DNA of 34,677 nt from Chitinophagales bacterium (GTDB lineage: Bacteria > Bacteroidota > Bacteroidia > Chitinophagales > CAIOSU01), in NCBI GenBank assembly GCA_018401955.1, contig JAGYJT010000030.1, forward strand, positions 1 through 34,677. Reading direction: 5' to 3'. How positions within the stretch are numbered: the stretch's first letter is position 1; every line of letters starts with the position of its first letter. The translations under genes and the position numbers were made by a program. Of this stretch, positions 32,596 through 34,677 are shown piece by piece. The notes below the pieces were generated by a model. It was given only the letters and a program-made list of their open reading frames with translations, had not been told where the DNA came from and searched no databases.

Positions 32596-34677
32596 TCACG
32601 GTGTTAATACTACCTTTTGTATTGTGGTATATTGCCCAGCTTGTAATGTTACCAAATAAGTACCCGGAGATAAACTGCTCATATTCAAACTAATTGTTTC
32701 GCCTGGCTTAAAACTGGATATTAAAACTGCATTACCCAGAATACTATTTACCTGCAGCCTAACCTCTGCATTTATTGATTGCGTTTTGAAATAGACAGCC
32801 CCAATTGTAGGATTAGGGAAAATCGTCCATGCTTCTTTAGTATTTAAATGTGTAATTCCTACTCCTGTAACTTGTAAGGTATCTGAAACCAATACACAAC
32901 CATTCGTATCTGTTAACTCAACTGAATATTCACCATTAGACTGGGCAACAAGGGTATTTGATACTGAATCTAGTATGACATTTCCATTAAAGAACCACTG
33001 ATAGCTATTGAAATTATTTGGAACTGATAATGAACTACCATTTTGAACTACTAATGGTTGTGTTGATGGATTAAAATAACTAAGGTTAGTATTAATTACA
33101 ACACTATCACATCCTCGAACGGACAAAAGGGTATCTTTATAGGTGCCAGCAGCAGTTTGAAAGGCACCACCCACATTCAAACCCTCACCAACGCATAAGA
33201 TTGTATCAAGTATCACTGAGCGTGCTGTTTCAACTGTAAGTTGAACTGTTCGTATGCTGTCACAACCCGCACTAGCTTGAAAAGTATCAATGTAGTTTCC
33301 TGAACTACCATATCCTTCGTAACTATCACCATTGCAAATACTAATGGTAAGGTTGTTAGTTATGGCGTTTAATACACTTAAGTTAAGTTGTATTACGCTA
33401 TCACAGCCATTTACGGCTTGCATAGTATCAAAGTAAACACCCGTGGTTGTATAACCCATAAAGGTATCGCCGCTGCATATACTTTGAGTAATACTGGTTA
33501 AAAATGTGTCTAACACGGTAAGGTTAAGCACGCGTGCACTATCACAACCAAATCGATCGATATAACTATCGTTATAAACTCCTGATGCCGAATAGCCCAA
33601 AGCACTTTCTCCCTTACAGATTACTAAATTTATAGTAGAGCCATTTGCTGGCCTTATAGTTAAATCCAATACTCTAATGCTATCGCATCCTGTTGCTAAG
33701 GCAAAAGTATCTCGGTATATTCCAGTTGCGTTATAACCTAAATAGTTTCCTCCAAAACAGATGGTGGTATCGATGGTTAAACTAACGGTGCTACAATTAA
33801 TTACAAAGCCATCAACTCTAGCTACATAAGCGGTATCCTGATTGGTGCTAAGCAAGGATTTTCCAGCTATATACAACGTTCCATCGGGTGCTTCGGTTAC
33901 ATCAAAATAGTTATGTTCTATAGCCAATGAATCAAATGCAGCGCCATTAGAAAGGTTCCGGCCATAAATCATTGGTCCATACAAATGAAATAGCTTACTC
34001 TTATCTTTCGAAAATTGCAGCATAATACCCGAAAAACCGGTAAAGTTGCTAGTAGAAGGATTGTAACTAAAAGCGGTTTTCTCACCCCAAAAACCTATAC
34101 CGCTGTCATCCAACCGTAGTAAGAAACCTACTGGGTTGGTGCTACTTATAGTATTTGTAATAGTTACGCTATTAGCGGTAAAGCTACCAACCATAGTACC
34201 TGCTATGTACAAATTGCTGCTATCATCAACAGCTAAACTTTTAGGGTTTATAATATTAGCACTGCCACCAAATTTTTGAGCCCACACAGTACTAAAATTG
34301 TTTCCACCAGTGCCACTATACTTTCTTACTAGCATATCTCGGGTGCTGGTGCTCGAAATGCTGTCGAACGCTACATATACGTCTCCAGTATTATCAACGG
34401 CAATGGTTCTGCCGTCTACAATAAAATTGTTGCTAATAGTCCACGTAAACTGAAGTGAGCCTGCAGAGCTAAATTTCGTTACAAAAAAGGCATCAGCAGC
34501 TGTATGTAGCACATATACTTCGCCAAGTGCACTCACAAAGGCATCAACAATAGTATTGTTCGGAATAGACCTAGTCCATATAATCGCACCACTGGTATCG
34601 CGCTTTTCAACCAAAATAACACCTCCGGTAGCTTGGCTATTATCTTGATTAACCAAATAGAGCTCGTTATTACGGGC
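32596..34677 (-). CDS. T9SS-secreted repeat protein, 5' end cut by the window
   Basis: C-terminal 693 residues or so of a large secreted protein; the frame runs off the right edge (residues ARNNELY precede the TTG at 34656). The N-terminal visible half has beta-propeller-like repeats with motifs such as DNTGDVYVAFDS, DDSSNLYIAGTM and PDGTLYIAGKS. The middle (about 33060-33800) carries five copies of a repeat of about 47 residues with the pattern C-x-G-x5-GY-x3-G-x-Y-x-D and GCDS-x3-L-x-LTV. A PKD-like segment (YQWFFNGN, SNGEYSVELTDTNGC) follows. The last 75 residues are a type A sorting domain: IFPNPTIGAVYF, LQVNSILGNAV, LNMSSLSPGTYLVTL, QKVVL. It is exported and attached to or released from the cell surface by type IX secretion. 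Confidence 0.92.
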   Translation of the reverse strand, partial: ARNNELYLVNQDNSQATGGVILVEKRDTSGAIIWTRSIPNNTIVDAFVSALGEVYVLHTAADAFFVTKFSSAGSLQFTWTISNNFIVDGRTIAVDNTGDVYVAFDSISSTSTRDMLVRKYSGTGGNNFSTVWAQKFGGSANIINPKSLAVDDSSNLYIAGTMVGSFTANSVTITNTISSTNPVGFLLRLDDSGIGFWGEKTAFSYNPSTSNFTGFSGIMLQFSKDKSKLFHLYGPMIYGRNLSNGAAFDSLAIEHNYFDVTEAPDGTLYIAGKSLLSTNQDTAYVARVDGFVINCSTVSLTIDTTICFGGNYLGYNATGIYRDTFALATGCDSIRVLDLTIRPANGSTINLVICKGESALGYSASGVYNDSYIDRFGCDSARVLNLTVLDTFLTSITQSICSGDTFMGYTTTGVYFDTMQAVNGCDSVIQLNLSVLNAITNNLTISICNGDSYEGYGSSGNYIDTFQASAGCDSIRTVQLTVETARSVILDTILCVGEGLNVGGAFQTAAGTYKDTLLSVRGCDSVVINTNLSYFNPSTQPLVVQNGSSLSVPNNFNSYQWFFNGNVILDSVSNTLVAQSNGEYSVELTDTNGCVLVSDTLQVTGVGITHLNTKEAWTIFPNPTIGAVYFKTQSINAEVRLQVNSILGNAVLISSFKPGETISLNMSSLSPGTYLVTLQAGQYTTIQKVVLTP

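Noticed and set aside
32998..33800. DNA direct repeats resembling a CRISPR or minisatellite
   Set aside because: They are protein-coding repeats of about 47 codons, diverged at DNA level, inside the T9SS protein gene.

Overview
The window is chromosomal DNA of a Bacteroidota (Bacteroidetes) bacterium. The evidence is a type IX secretion (T9SS) C-terminal sorting domain, Bacteroidetes-style promoters (a -33 TTG and a -7 TAnnTTTG), start sites with little or no Shine-Dalgarno sequence, and many Bacteroidota-type lipoproteins. Nearly all protein genes are ordinary and mostly lie on the minus strand. I see no phage, transposase, CRISPR array or rRNA operon.

Layout. 1-1047: 3' part of alanine dehydrogenase. 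1131-3874: a lipoprotein, a LuxE/PaaK-like acyl-protein synthetase and an OmpA-family protein. 3889-6567: a two-gene minus-strand operon for arginine breakdown, a long-form arginine deiminase followed by a CtlX-type citrulline hydrolase (arginine to citrulline to ornithine). 6787-6984: tRNA-Leu(TAA) and tRNA-Gly(GCC). 6985-7965: a disturbed region with a decayed second copy of the mutS 3' end and a DUF4304 gene. 7966-10584: mutS. 10751-16032: DUF2167 protein, DUF2147 protein plus membrane AraC regulator, Sfp-type phosphopantetheinyl transferase, UbiB-family kinase. 16147-23883: a minus-strand run of long-chain acyl-CoA synthetase, lipoprotein metallophosphoesterase, SGNH hydrolase-like protein and a large hybrid histidine kinase. 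24066-25756: prmC and a CvfB-like S1 protein, convergent. 25948-28575: two small lipoproteins (one only 55 aa), then plsC, gatC and a LolD/MacB-type ABC ATPase with overlapping reading frames. 28576-29475: histone-deacetylase-like hydrolase. 30961-34677: a carboxypeptidase-regulatory-domain protein, a PhnZ-like HD oxygenase and the 3' part of a T9SS-secreted repeat protein.

The most unusual part is the gene-free stretch 29476-30960. It holds two diverged tandem copies (about 690 bp each) of one module. Each copy has, on the minus strand, a Bacteroidetes promoter with exactly 19 bp between TTG and TAnnTTTG, about 350 nt of transcript with no conserved reading frame, several hairpins in matching places, and a strong intrinsic terminator. 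Base changes between the copies often preserve pairing. Upstream of each promoter are three TTAYRCAC boxes at nearly identical spacing. I read this as a duplicated, probably undescribed structured non-coding RNA gene. It does not resemble tmRNA, RNase P RNA, SRP RNA or 6S RNA as far as I can judge by eye.

The second unusual point is the mutS 3' remnant at 7081-7199. It keeps the last residues of MutS through almost only synonymous changes and is separated from the intact gene by the DUF4304 gene. This suggests an integration or recombination event that gave mutS a new 3' end and displaced the old one next to the tRNAs.
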